Assembly: GCA_017415945.1 (NCBI GenBank)
Contig: JAFQDR010000181.1
Span: 1 to 14,242 of the forward strand
Length of the DNA stretch: 14,242 nucleotides
Origin: Oscillospiraceae bacterium
Lineage (GTDB): Bacteria; Bacillota_A; Clostridia; Oscillospirales; Oscillospiraceae
Direction: 5' to 3'
Shown here: piece by piece, positions 1 through 6,226 of the stretch
Position numbering within the stretch: the first letter of the stretch is position 1
Layout of the letters: every line of letters starts with the position of its first letter
Position numbers and translations under genes: made by a program
Notes under the pieces: generated by a model
Databases searched by the model: none
Told to the model about the DNA's origin: nothing
Seen by the model: the letters and a program-made list of their open reading frames with translations, nothing else

Positions 1-726
1 ATATTCTTCTGCCGCTTTGTAAGCCATAAACACACGGATGAGAGTGTCGGGGGCGGGGGTAATCTTCAGTTCTGCTGCATCGGTATAGGCATCTGTCTGA
101 AAAGAAACGATATTATACTCGTTCTCCTGCATCAGCGGCAGCCAATACACGATGAACTCATTTGCTTCACGGCGGTTGAGACCAAGCTTATCAAGGGCAT
201 CTTCGAGGAATGCAGCTGTATCAGTACCTTTCACGCAGAAGCCTTTCGAGAAGTCATATTCAACATCAGTCACGCCTTCCCAGTAGAGATAACTGTATGT
301 CTGACCGTTCTCGTCTGTCAGAGTTCCGTCCGGCGTTGCCATAACAGTCCAGCCATTTTTGTATGTGGGATAGGTGCAGGTAAGCTGACCGTTGTATTCG
401 AGTTCAACAGAAATCCCTGTTGCTTTTTCAGGGTAAAGGTATATGACCGGTTTTGCATTTACAGCCTTATTCTCGTCATACTCACGTTGCGGTCTTTCAC
501 GTTCCCACAGTTCATCAATGGACTTGTTTCTATCTGCAGGACCATAGAAACGAATCTCGTCATATACCCCACCGGTGTATAAACGGTTCCAGTCCACGAT
601 CTTATAGGTCAGCGCAATCCATTCCCGTGTGCCTCCATCATCATAAGAGCCTTGCGGAATCGGCACAAACAGGATGGCAAGGAGAAGAACGACAGCAGCG
701 ATCGGGATCCATATTTTCTTTTTCAT
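1..726 (-). CDS. Partial membrane-anchored extracellular protein, function unknown (3' end outside window)
   Basis: The frame is open from an ATG at 726 to the left edge (242 codons), so the C-terminus is missing. The start follows AAGGAG about 7 bases upstream. The N-terminus is MKKKIWIPIAAVVLLLAILF, a single hydrophobic helix with no lipobox Cys, so it is probably an anchored or secreted protein. The exported part (from about residue 25) is rich in Tyr, Trp and acidic residues. It contains the block KPVIYLYPEK near residue 92, then a beta-rich stretch with GWTVMATPDGTL and YSYLYWEGV. I recall this KPVIYLYPEK/YLYWEG arrangement from hypothetical proteins of gut Clostridia, but I know of no function. 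The gene is divergent from the Fic gene and shares its 175-bp upstream region, so co-regulation is possible. Confidence is high that it is coding and low on any role. Confidence 0.85.
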   Translation of the reverse strand, partial: MKKKIWIPIAAVVLLLAILFVPIPQGSYDDGGTREWIALTYKIVDWNRLYTGGVYDEIRFYGPADRNKSIDELWERERPQREYDENKAVNAKPVIYLYPEKATGISVELEYNGQLTCTYPTYKNGWTVMATPDGTLTDENGQTYSYLYWEGVTDVEYDFSKGFCVKGTDTAAFLEDALDKLGLNRREANEFIVYWLPLMQENEYNIVSFQTDAYTDAAELKITPAPDTLIRVFMAYKAAEEY

Positions 727-756
727 AAGCATTCTCCTTTTTGAAGATAATGATGT

Positions 757-883
757 TGAAATATATTAATTTATAATGTAATTATATCTTGAAAAACTGA
801 AATACTGAGAAACAACCCGCATTGTTATTTCAGTTTCGATTGACAAAATGAAATAAGAATGATATAATATTATTGTAATTTCA
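757..883. promoter_or_regulatory. Divergent regulatory region with five TGAAAT-type motifs
   Basis: The AT-rich gap between the divergent genes has TGAAATA on the plus strand at 757-763, 798-804 and 849-855. It has the complement at 826-832 (TATTTCA) and 878-883 (ATTTCA). CTGAAATA (797-804) and TATTTCAG (826-833) form a perfect inverted pair. TTATTTCA (825-832) and TGAAATAA (849-856) form a second pair, whose spacer and right arm overlap the -35 box of the Fic promoter. A minus-strand TATAAT (plus ATTATA, 781-786) could serve the leftward gene, although I see no good -35 for it. The layout suggests an operator array. The regulator could be the winged-helix end of the Fic protein itself, which is inference. 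Confidence 0.45.
840..868 (+). promoter_or_regulatory. Consensus sigma-A promoter of the Fic gene
   Basis: TTGACA at 840-845 and TATAAT at 863-868 are separated by exactly 17 bases, a perfect match to the housekeeping consensus. Transcription would begin near 875, leaving a leader of about 27 bases before the ATG at 902. A promoter this strong usually needs repression, in line with the inverted repeats that overlap its -35 element. Confidence 0.85.
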
Positions 884-901
884 AGTTTGGAGATGAAATC
901 G

Positions 902-2038
902 ATGAAACGATCAGGCGAATATGTATCTAATCTTTCGGGCGATGCGGCATATAAATCTTTCCGTCCGTCACCTCTTCCTCCGGAAATCGAGATGGATGCG
1001 GAAATGATAGAGCTTTTGACTTCTGCAACAAAATTGTTGTCTGTTCTTGATACCATGTCAACATACATCCCGAATATGAACCTGTTTGTATCAATGTATG
1101 TCCGTAAGGAAGCACTTCTGTCTTCTCAGATAGAAGGTACACAGGCAACACTGGAAGACGTGCTTGATCCTATGGTAGAAAAGAATGCAAATCAGAATGT
1201 TGCAGACGTTATAAACTATATCAAGGCTACGGAATACGCTCTTGAAAGAATAAAAACACTTCCTCTTTGCTCAAGACTTATAAAAGAAACCCACGAGGTT
1301 CTTCTTGGCGGCGTCAGAGGCGAAGAAAAGAATCCCGGACAGTTCCGTATATCACAGAACTGGATTGGAACTCAGGGCAGTTCTCTCAAAAACGCAAGAT
1401 ATATCCCGCCGAATGTTGAAGATATGACCGAGGCTATTTCAGACCTTGAAAAGTATATCAACTCGGATGATACTCTTGATGTTCTTATACAGGCAGCACT
1501 TATCCATTACCAGTTTGAAACCATTCACCCATTCCTTGACGGCAACGGTCGTGTAGGCAGACTCCTCATCACGCTCTTCCTTATGGAAAAGAAAGCACTC
1601 AATTCGCCATCACTGTATATTTCATATTATCTCAAAAAGAACCGTGTCGAATACTACGACCGTATGAGCGAAGTCAGAAACAAGGACAATTACGAGCAGT
1701 GGATAAAATTCTTTTTAAGAGCTGTTGCAGAGTCTTCGGATGAGGCTGTTGACACTATTAAAAAGCTGTCAGAGCTTCACAACAAGAATGTTGAGCTGAT
1801 ATCTGATATGGGAAGAGCGTCAAAGAATGCGCATATCATCTTCGATTACATTGAGAAGAACCCAATCATTGATATTCGCAAAACCGCTGAGGATCTTGGA
1901 ATGTCCTTCAACACCGTTTCCGGTGCCGTAAAACGATTCGAAGAGTGTGGTATATTAAAACAGACCAACAACACAGCAAGAAACCGTGTATTTGCTTACC
2001 AGAAATATTTGGACATTCTTCGCAAAGATACAGAATAA
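902..2038 (+). CDS. Fic-family protein (AMP-transferase) with N-terminal inhibitory motif and C-terminal winged helix
   Basis: This is a 378-residue Fic protein. Fic enzymes transfer AMP (some remove it or use other nucleotides) to hydroxyl side chains of target proteins. The catalytic loop HPFLDGNGRVGR starts at His209 and matches HPFx(D/E)GNGRxxR completely, so the active site looks intact. The motif SSQIEG (Ser74-Gly79) fits the (S/T)xxxE(G/N) inhibitory helix, with Glu78 as the expected blocking residue, so the enzyme is probably self-inhibited (class II layout with a Fic_N domain in front). Residues from about 310 to the end (IRKTAEDLGMSFNTVSGAVKRF) form a winged helix-turn-helix, suggesting DNA binding. 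Start choice: a TTG at 887 and an ATG at 893 are also in frame, but GGAG at 889-892 sits nine bases before ATG 902, so 902 is preferred. No toxin or antitoxin partner is adjacent. A hairpin follows the stop. Confidence 0.93.
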   Translation: MKRSGEYVSNLSGDAAYKSFRPSPLPPEIEMDAEMIELLTSATKLLSVLDTMSTYIPNMNLFVSMYVRKEALLSSQIEGTQATLEDVLDPMVEKNANQNVADVINYIKATEYALERIKTLPLCSRLIKETHEVLLGGVRGEEKNPGQFRISQNWIGTQGSSLKNARYIPPNVEDMTEAISDLEKYINSDDTLDVLIQAALIHYQFETIHPFLDGNGRVGRLLITLFLMEKKALNSPSLYISYYLKKNRVEYYDRMSEVRNKDNYEQWIKFFLRAVAESSDEAVDTIKKLSELHNKNVELISDMGRASKNAHIIFDYIEKNPIIDIRKTAEDLGMSFNTVSGAVKRFEECGILKQTNNTARNRVFAYQKYLDILRKDTE

Positions 2039-2049
2039 CTGTCTATTTT

Positions 2050-2092
2050 CAAATGAAGCAATCAGCGACATTAAAGTTGATTGCTTCATTTG
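2050..2092 (+). terminator. Strong hairpin after the Fic gene, probable terminator
   Basis: A perfect 15-bp inverted repeat, CAAATGAAGCAATCA (2050-2064) and TGATTGCTTCATTTG (2078-2092), encloses a 13-base loop and begins 12 bases after the Fic stop. The right arm continues into TTTA, so the U-tract is short. On the opposite strand the arm is followed by AAAATAG, which argues against termination in that direction. Confidence 0.55.
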
Positions 2093-2156
2093 TTTACCGG
2101 CGATAGCTTGGGAACGGAGGGAAGTGATAAACAGCGTTTTGTTTCTCGATTCCTTC

Positions 2157-3359
2157 TCAATCGATGATTTCAACTATATTTCCGTGAATATCAATTACAA
2201 AGGTATCATCCCCGTCTGTATTCTTACCGGAGAGCGTAACCCTCCACACATAGTTCTCATAATCAAACTCTACTTTAGGCTCCGCATCCGTCGAATTGGC
2301 TTTATCCTTAGCAGCCTGAACAGCTCCCGCTTCGGAAACATATCCGTCCGCAACCTTTAGAGTAGCGAGAATCTGCATCGCATCATTGCCATATTCAGAC
2401 CACCATTTCTCACCGCCTTCGTTGAGAATCGCGTAATCCCCGAAGGTATCCCTGATAGAAATGAAGTCCCATACCGTGTTATTGTCGTAAGTACCCATCC
2501 ACGCATCATATCTGCCGAGCGTGATTCCTTCCTGCTTGAGACCGGTACCGCAGACGCCAAATCCGTTGAAGTAGGCAATGCGGAGCTTGTTGTCTTTCTG
2601 ACCTGCAGGATAGATGTTGATGGAGAATTCATCTGTATCCGGCTCGTCAACAATATCGTACTCCCAACCTTCCTTGAGAGTGAGCGCAATATTCGCATAT
2701 CCTTTTTCGTAATATACCTCGGTAATCTTTTCGGTGATATTCCGTCCATCCATGAAGACGACAACATTCTCTTTATCGGTGACATCCACACCTGCCTCCG
2801 GTTCGATAAGGATATGCCATTCTGCCATATCATCGGTACATGCTTCGGGAACGATGGACTTGATCTTTACCCAAATATCGCCGGAGTCAATACCGACACT
2901 TTCTACTTCATGACGGATGGATCCGCTGCCTTCCTCAAGCAGAATCATCAGGAGGATCTGATCTTCAAAGTACGCAGCATCATACTTGTCGCAGGCATCC
3001 AGAAAACCGATGGTGGAATACGAATAAAAAGGAGGTCCGGAATGTCTTTCAAGGGAGTAGTTGTCCTTGTTTGCTTCATAATAGGTATTCAGCTCATCTA
3101 CCGAGCGAATGATCTTGACAACCGGGTACTTGGCACCGCTTTGGTATCCGTCTGTGCGGATGTACTGTACGCCGAAATCACACTCCTGCAGATCGCTTAT
3201 ATAGTGTGTATCATCGTTCAGCCACTCGGTATCGTTGTAGTTCTTCTCGGATTCGTTTCCGCCTCGGTCGGAATCAATATCGATATCGGCTGTTCCGCAC
3301 GATGAAAGAACGGACAGAAACAAGGCTGTAACGATCGAAAAAATCAAGAATTTCTTCAT
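2157..3359 (-). CDS. Multidomain lipoprotein with PrcB-like and PepSY-like parts
   Basis: The gene encodes 400 residues from an ATG at 3359. GGGGAGG lies seven bases upstream. The frame stays open further upstream, but that extension has no signal peptide. Residues 1-21 are a lipoprotein signal with lipobox LSSC (Cys21), so it should be anchored outside the membrane. About 125-205 (YFEDQILLMILLEEGSGSIR onward, then an Ile-Glu-Pro strand) resembles the C-terminal domain of PrcB-type protease-complex proteins. About 218-330 is a Trp/Gly-rich beta domain with GFGVCGTGL, WDFISI, GDYAI and WW. About 340-400 resembles a PepSY unit: an AVQAAKDKA helix, then VWRVTL and a final FVIDIHGNIVEI strand. 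PepSY units often occur in extracytoplasmic inhibitors or regulators of proteases, so a role near a surface protease is possible. Domain names are from pattern recognition only. It is convergent with the Fic gene and stands alone. Confidence 0.85.
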   Translation of the reverse strand: MKKFLIFSIVTALFLSVLSSCGTADIDIDSDRGGNESEKNYNDTEWLNDDTHYISDLQECDFGVQYIRTDGYQSGAKYPVVKIIRSVDELNTYYEANKDNYSLERHSGPPFYSYSTIGFLDACDKYDAAYFEDQILLMILLEEGSGSIRHEVESVGIDSGDIWVKIKSIVPEACTDDMAEWHILIEPEAGVDVTDKENVVVFMDGRNITEKITEVYYEKGYANIALTLKEGWEYDIVDEPDTDEFSINIYPAGQKDNKLRIAYFNGFGVCGTGLKQEGITLGRYDAWMGTYDNNTVWDFISIRDTFGDYAILNEGGEKWWSEYGNDAMQILATLKVADGYVSEAGAVQAAKDKANSTDAEPKVEFDYENYVWRVTLSGKNTDGDDTFVIDIHGNIVEIID

Positions 3360-3453
3360 AACATATACCTCCCCCATATATAGTATTAGACGTGAAAAAT
3401 ACCCAAAAAGTTCCCATTTCAAGCCTGTTTGCGGCACTGTGAGGTAGCACGGC

Positions 3454-3473
3454 ATGTTTCCCCGGGGAAACAT
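3454..3473. promoter_or_regulatory. Perfect 20-bp palindrome ATGTTTCCCCGGGGAAACAT
   Basis: The 20 bases read identically on both strands, with a GC core flanked by GTTT/AAAC. The site lies about 95 bp upstream of the lipoprotein start and just downstream of a possible minus-strand -10 at 3492-3497, so an operator is plausible. It resembles, but does not equal, the Noc nucleoid-occlusion site of Bacillus (ATTTCCCGGGAAAT); this site has CCCCGGGG in place of CCCGGG. On the plus strand it is followed by TTTTTG, as in a terminator, but no plus-strand gene precedes it. Confidence 0.5.
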
Positions 3474-3631
3474 TTTTGAGCAGTCCTCCTCATTATATAT
3501 CTCGAAAAATGAAAGGAAAAGTTTCACTTCATCAGAGATTTCTTCAATACTATTTTACCATATTTTGTATTTTTTGAAAAGAGCTTCGGCATCAATCTCT
3601 GGATGGAATCACATAATTCACATTATATTTC

Positions 3632-3660
3632 TTGTGTTTGTGAGCATTTCATGATATACT
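3632..3660 (+). promoter_or_regulatory. Possible distal promoter of the NYN gene
   Basis: TTGTGT (3632-3637) and TATACT (3655-3660) are 17 bases apart, with a TGA extended -10 at 3652-3654. It is weaker than the second promoter downstream at 3677-3705. Confidence 0.4.
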
Positions 3661-3676
3661 ATTTATTGTGTAGCAG

Positions 3677-3705
3677 TTGTTTTATCAATGCCGTGGTGAT
3701 ATAAT
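3677..3705 (+). promoter_or_regulatory. Probable main promoter of the NYN gene
   Basis: TTGTTT (3677-3682) and a perfect TATAAT (3700-3705) are 17 bases apart, with the extended -10 TGA at 3697-3699. The predicted start is near 3712, giving a leader of about 42 bases that contains GGAGG before the GTG start. Confidence 0.65.
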
Positions 3706-3753
3706 GTTCTGCTGAAAATAATATGGTTAATTCGTAAGCAACGGAGGAAAACA

Positions 3754-4550
3754 GTGAAGTTCTGGAACCGTATCACAGACCTGATCCGTTCAAATCGGGC
3801 GATGGTTTTTGTCGATTATGAATATTGGTTTTATTCTTACCGCAATCTCTATGGTATGAAGCCGGATCTTGCATCCTGGATAGGGGAACTGCGGAAAGAA
3901 TACCATATTGTTGATGTGCGGGTGTTTGCGGATTTTTCACTGGCAGGGTTGTTTGAAGAAAAGAAAAAGGTTTTGGCTGTGACAGATTCGGTACAGGATA
4001 CGACTGAGGAGTCCGTATACCGTAAAAAGGATATGACCGATTTCGTTATGCTTGATTCACTATACCAAAGTGTCAATGAAGACCGAAACATCGGTACATA
4101 CATATTGTTTACCGGAGATGGGCATTTCACCTCCGTGGTCAATTACATAACCAAGCAAAAAAGAGAAGAGTCATAATATATGGCGTTCAGGAATCCATTA
4201 GCAGACGTCTGCAGGACCATGCAACAAAATGCGTAGCACTTCCTTTTGCTACTGAGCGTTTTTCAGCATACAGACGGATGATTATTGAAAACCTTGCATA
4301 TGTGATGGACAAGACCGATATCATCCCCACATTTATGGGTACAGTCAGTGCGGTGGTGCGAAAATATGATGTCAATGCTGGAGAAGTTCACACCGTTTTA
4401 TCAGATATGATCGCTCGCGGGCTTGTTGTTCAGAAAGATTACGATGTGGAGTTCAAGAAAACTATAAAGATTATCGCAGCCAACTGGGACAAGCTTATTG
4501 AGGAAGGATATTGGGATCCGGCGGAACAGCGTGTGACCGAAAAGGTATGA
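3754..4550 (+). pseudogene. NYN (PIN-like) ribonuclease-family gene, split by a one-base frameshift
   Basis: The first frame runs from GTG 3754 (GGAGG seven bases upstream) to a stop at 4176. It gives 140 residues with NYN landmarks: FVDYEY (Asp21), KKDMTDFVMLD (Asp93/96/101) and FTGDGHF (Asp122), the acidic residues expected to bind metal in this RNase fold. The strand that should follow, KKRRVIIYGVQES, is in the -1 frame from 4161 and continues without a stop to 4550. Joined at the A6 run (4157-4162), the product would be 265 residues, close to the size I recall for clostridial NYN proteins. The C-terminal part looks like a helical/winged-helix region (YDVNAGEVHTVLSDMIARGL). It could be a true frameshift mutation, a homopolymer sequencing error, or programmed -1 slippage. 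The 140-residue product would lack the last strands of the fold. Confidence 0.8.
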
Positions 4551-4623
4551 ACAAGAGTAGAGAAAATGTACTCCGGCAAAGGACAGGCTGAGAAGCCGGA
4601 TGCATTCTTGAATTGGACAAAAT

Positions 4624-4652
4624 TTGACAAGTGCAGTTAATTATGATATAAT
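4624..4652 (+). promoter_or_regulatory. Consensus extended sigma-A promoter of HU
   Basis: TTGACA (4624-4629) and TATAAT (4647-4652) are 17 bases apart, and TGA at 4644-4646 adds an extended -10. All elements are perfect, fitting a highly expressed nucleoid protein. The leader of about 22 bases carries AGGAGG at 4670-4675. Confidence 0.9.
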
Positions 4653-4680
4653 AATGCTATGAATTATTCAGGAGGCTTCC

Positions 4681-4956
4681 ATGAACAAGAATGAACTTAT
4701 TACTGCAGTCGCTGAAGCAAGCGGCGTATCCAAGAAGGATACAGCAGCAGTTCTCGACACACTTCTCGATAAGATCACCGCTGCTGTTGCAGAGGGCGAC
4801 AAGGTACAGCTGATTGGCTTTGGTACCTTCGAATCCCGCGAACACGGTGAGAGAACGAGCCGCAATCCCCGCACCGGTGAACCGGTTGTAATTCCTGCCT
4901 GCAAAGCTCCGGCATTCAAACCCGGAAAAGCATTCAAGGATGCTGTAAACAATTAA
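4681..4956 (+). CDS. hup: HU-type DNA-binding protein
   Basis: This 91-residue HU homolog matches the usual family length. HU dimers bind and bend DNA without strong sequence preference and compact the nucleoid. The N-terminal helices ([20 protein letters not shown]) form the dimer body. The family signature [18 protein letters not shown], about residues 46-63, leads into the DNA-binding arm, which ends in [13 protein letters not shown]. The C-terminus [15 protein letters not shown] is typical. The start follows AGGAGG by five bases. The gene is monocistronic, with its own consensus promoter and terminator. HU rather than IHF is chosen because this lineage generally carries a single HU-like protein. 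Confidence 0.97.
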   Translation: MNKNELITAVAEASGVSKKDTAAVLDTLLDKITAAVAEGDKVQLIGFGTFESREHGERTSRNPRTGEPVVIPACKAPAFKPGKAFKDAVNN

Positions 4957-4964
4957 TCATGAAC

Positions 4965-5003
4965 AAAAATCGCCGATGACTTACGAGCCACCGGCGATTT
5001 TTT
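4965..5003. terminator. Bidirectional intrinsic terminator between HU and the lipoprotein operon
   Basis: AAAAATCGCCG (4965-4975) pairs perfectly with CGGCGATTTTT (4992-5002) around a 16-base loop. The T-run on the right serves HU, and the A-run on the left becomes a T-run for the leftward operon that ends at 5011. It is well placed between convergent units. Confidence 0.9.
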
Positions 5004-5010
5004 ATGTACC

Positions 5011-5412
5011 TTACTTTACTCTCGTGTATTCAACACCGTCAAATTTCAAGGTGTCTCCGTTCAGTTCGTAGGCAATCGTTTCGGTTTCCTTTGCCAGTCC
5101 GAGCAGAGCCTTCATCGTGATCTCCATCTCGGTGTCGCTCTTGATCTTATACTCAATGCTCATGAGCAGATCCAGACCGTCCATGACATCCTCCGCATCG
5201 TCGCCGCCGATGGCTTCAAATACGTCTGCGGTCAGACCATAGCGGAGCTTGCCGTCATCGGTGAACTCAATGCCGAGGCCGTATTCCGTTTCGGTTTCGG
5301 TATCCACCAGCTTCCATACACCGACGATATCTTTTTCATTTTTGCTTCCGCCGCAGGAGACGAGAGCAAATACCATAACGAGTACCAACATCAATGCAAA
5401 AATCTTTTTCAT
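5011..5412 (-). CDS. Small lipoprotein, lipocalin-like (DUF5640-like)
   Basis: The gene encodes 133 residues from the ATG at 5412. An ATG two codons upstream (5418) is also open, but AAGGAG would then almost touch it, whereas spacing to 5412 is about seven bases. The lipobox is LVSC (Cys20), followed by GGS. The mature protein starts IVGVWKLVDTETE, continues with IEFTDDGKLRYG and IKSDTEMEITM, and ends in ETIAYELNGDTLKFDGVEYTRV. This alternation of 'GxW' strand, 'FxxDGxL' strand and 'xxGDTLxF' strand is the pattern of small lipocalin-like domains common in Firmicutes lipoproteins. Ligand and role are unknown. It is the last gene of the leftward operon, 30 bp after the preceding gene, and is followed by a strong terminator. 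Confidence 0.85.
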   Translation of the reverse strand: MKKIFALMLVLVMVFALVSCGGSKNEKDIVGVWKLVDTETETEYGLGIEFTDDGKLRYGLTADVFEAIGGDDAEDVMDGLDLLMSIEYKIKSDTEMEITMKALLGLAKETETIAYELNGDTLKFDGVEYTRVK

Positions 5413-5442
5413 TGTCATTCTCCTTAAAAATCATGATTGTTG

Positions 5443-6216
5443 TTAATTTCCGCCGAGCAGACCGCCAAGCAGTCCTTCCAGATCACCAAGATCGCCGAGA
5501 CCGCCCAAATCACCGAACATATCCTTGTATTCGTCGGGAATATCCTTCATGGCGTCTTCGATCTGCTGTTGAATATCGCCCATATCTGGAATTTCCACGT
5601 CTCCAAGGTCGCCGGTGTCATAGGTGTCATCCCCGCCGAAATCGTTCATGGAGTTGGTCAGTTCTTCCATCTCGGCTTCCATTGCCGCGATCTCCGCCGC
5701 CCAGTCCTCCTCGGTTTTGGACATCATTTCGTCCCATTCCGCCTTTTCCTCGGGTGTCATTTCGGCGGTGAAATCCTCCATATCGAATTCCTCCACCGTT
5801 TTGTCCGTCTCCCACGGCTCCTCGGAAAACTGCACCGTCGTACCCTGAAGCTGTGCCATTTCGGTGAGATCGACGGAGAAAGTCTGCGGGATCGTACTGT
5901 AATCGGCACCGGAGGAATCCTGCATGGGTGTGCCGTCCGCAAGCATTTGCAGAAGCTCCTCCACCGTGCGCTCGGTTTCGGCGGCTTCTTCCTCATCATC
6001 GGAAACCTTCTCAAATCCCTGCGCCAGCAGAGCCTCCAGCGCCGCGTCGGTCATTTTCGTGACAGCGCGGTTGTCTTCGCCGGAAGACACATCCGTTTCG
6101 GCGGGAGTGTTTTCGCTGCCGAGGAGCCCGCCGATGAGATCTTCCAACATACTGCAGGAGGTCAGCGTGAGCGTGAGAACGAGTGATAGCGCAAGGATTG
6201 TAAAAATTCGTTTCAT
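5443..6216 (-). CDS. Acidic lipoprotein with Leu/Gly repeats
   Basis: The 257 residues begin with a lipoprotein signal ending in LTSC (Cys21). Right after it comes MLEDLIGGLLGSEN, and the protein ends in GDLGDLEGLLGGLLGGN, so Leu/Gly runs bracket it. The middle is strongly acidic and probably helical: a stretch rich in Glu near residues 70-95 and another near 135-190 (EEDWAAEIAAMEAEMEEL). Low Cys and aromatic content argues against an enzyme. AGGAGG overlaps the previous gene's stop region (gap 10 bp), which suggests translational coupling with the interrupted gene upstream. The GLLGGLL-type motif recurs in the first gene of the array (13477-14242). I do not recognise a named family. Confidence 0.85.
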   Translation of the reverse strand: MKRIFTILALSLVLTLTLTSCSMLEDLIGGLLGSENTPAETDVSSGEDNRAVTKMTDAALEALLAQGFEKVSDDEEEAAETERTVEELLQMLADGTPMQDSSGADYSTIPQTFSVDLTEMAQLQGTTVQFSEEPWETDKTVEEFDMEDFTAEMTPEEKAEWDEMMSKTEEDWAAEIAAMEAEMEELTNSMNDFGGDDTYDTGDLGDVEIPDMGDIQQQIEDAMKDIPDEYKDMFGDLGGLGDLGDLEGLLGGLLGGN

Positions 6217-6226
6217 ACGTACCTCC

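Larger units (their letters stand above)
3360..3753. other. 394-bp intergenic region between divergent genes
   Basis: This AT-rich stretch separates the leftward lipoprotein from the rightward NYN gene. It holds the ribosome binding site of the lipoprotein (GGGGAGG on the minus strand near 3369-3375) and a perfect palindrome at 3454-3473. It also holds a minus-strand TATAAT (plus ATTATA, 3492-3497) that would place the palindrome in the lipoprotein leader, and two plus-strand promoters described separately. No gene or RNA could be supported between about 3500 and 3630. Confidence 0.6.

Noticed and set aside
1986..2360. Plus-strand open frame overlapping the end of the Fic gene
   Set aside because: It starts inside the Fic gene, crosses the terminator hairpin and the lipoprotein end, and has no Shine-Dalgarno.
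3454..3473. Palindrome considered as a parS chromosome-partition site
   Set aside because: The parS core is TGTTNCACGTGNAACA; here the centre is CCCCGGGG and the length differs, so it does not fit.
4572..4600. TCCGGC...GCCGGA inverted repeat after the NYN gene
   Set aside because: The stem is only six pairs with a 17-base loop and no T-tract, so it is not strong enough to call a terminator.
5437..6186. Long plus-strand open frame (249 codons) opposite the acidic lipoprotein
   Set aside because: It lies entirely antisense to a well-supported gene with signal peptide and ribosome binding site. Its His/Leu/Arg-rich text mirrors the opposite strand's codon bias, and it has no plausible start signal.
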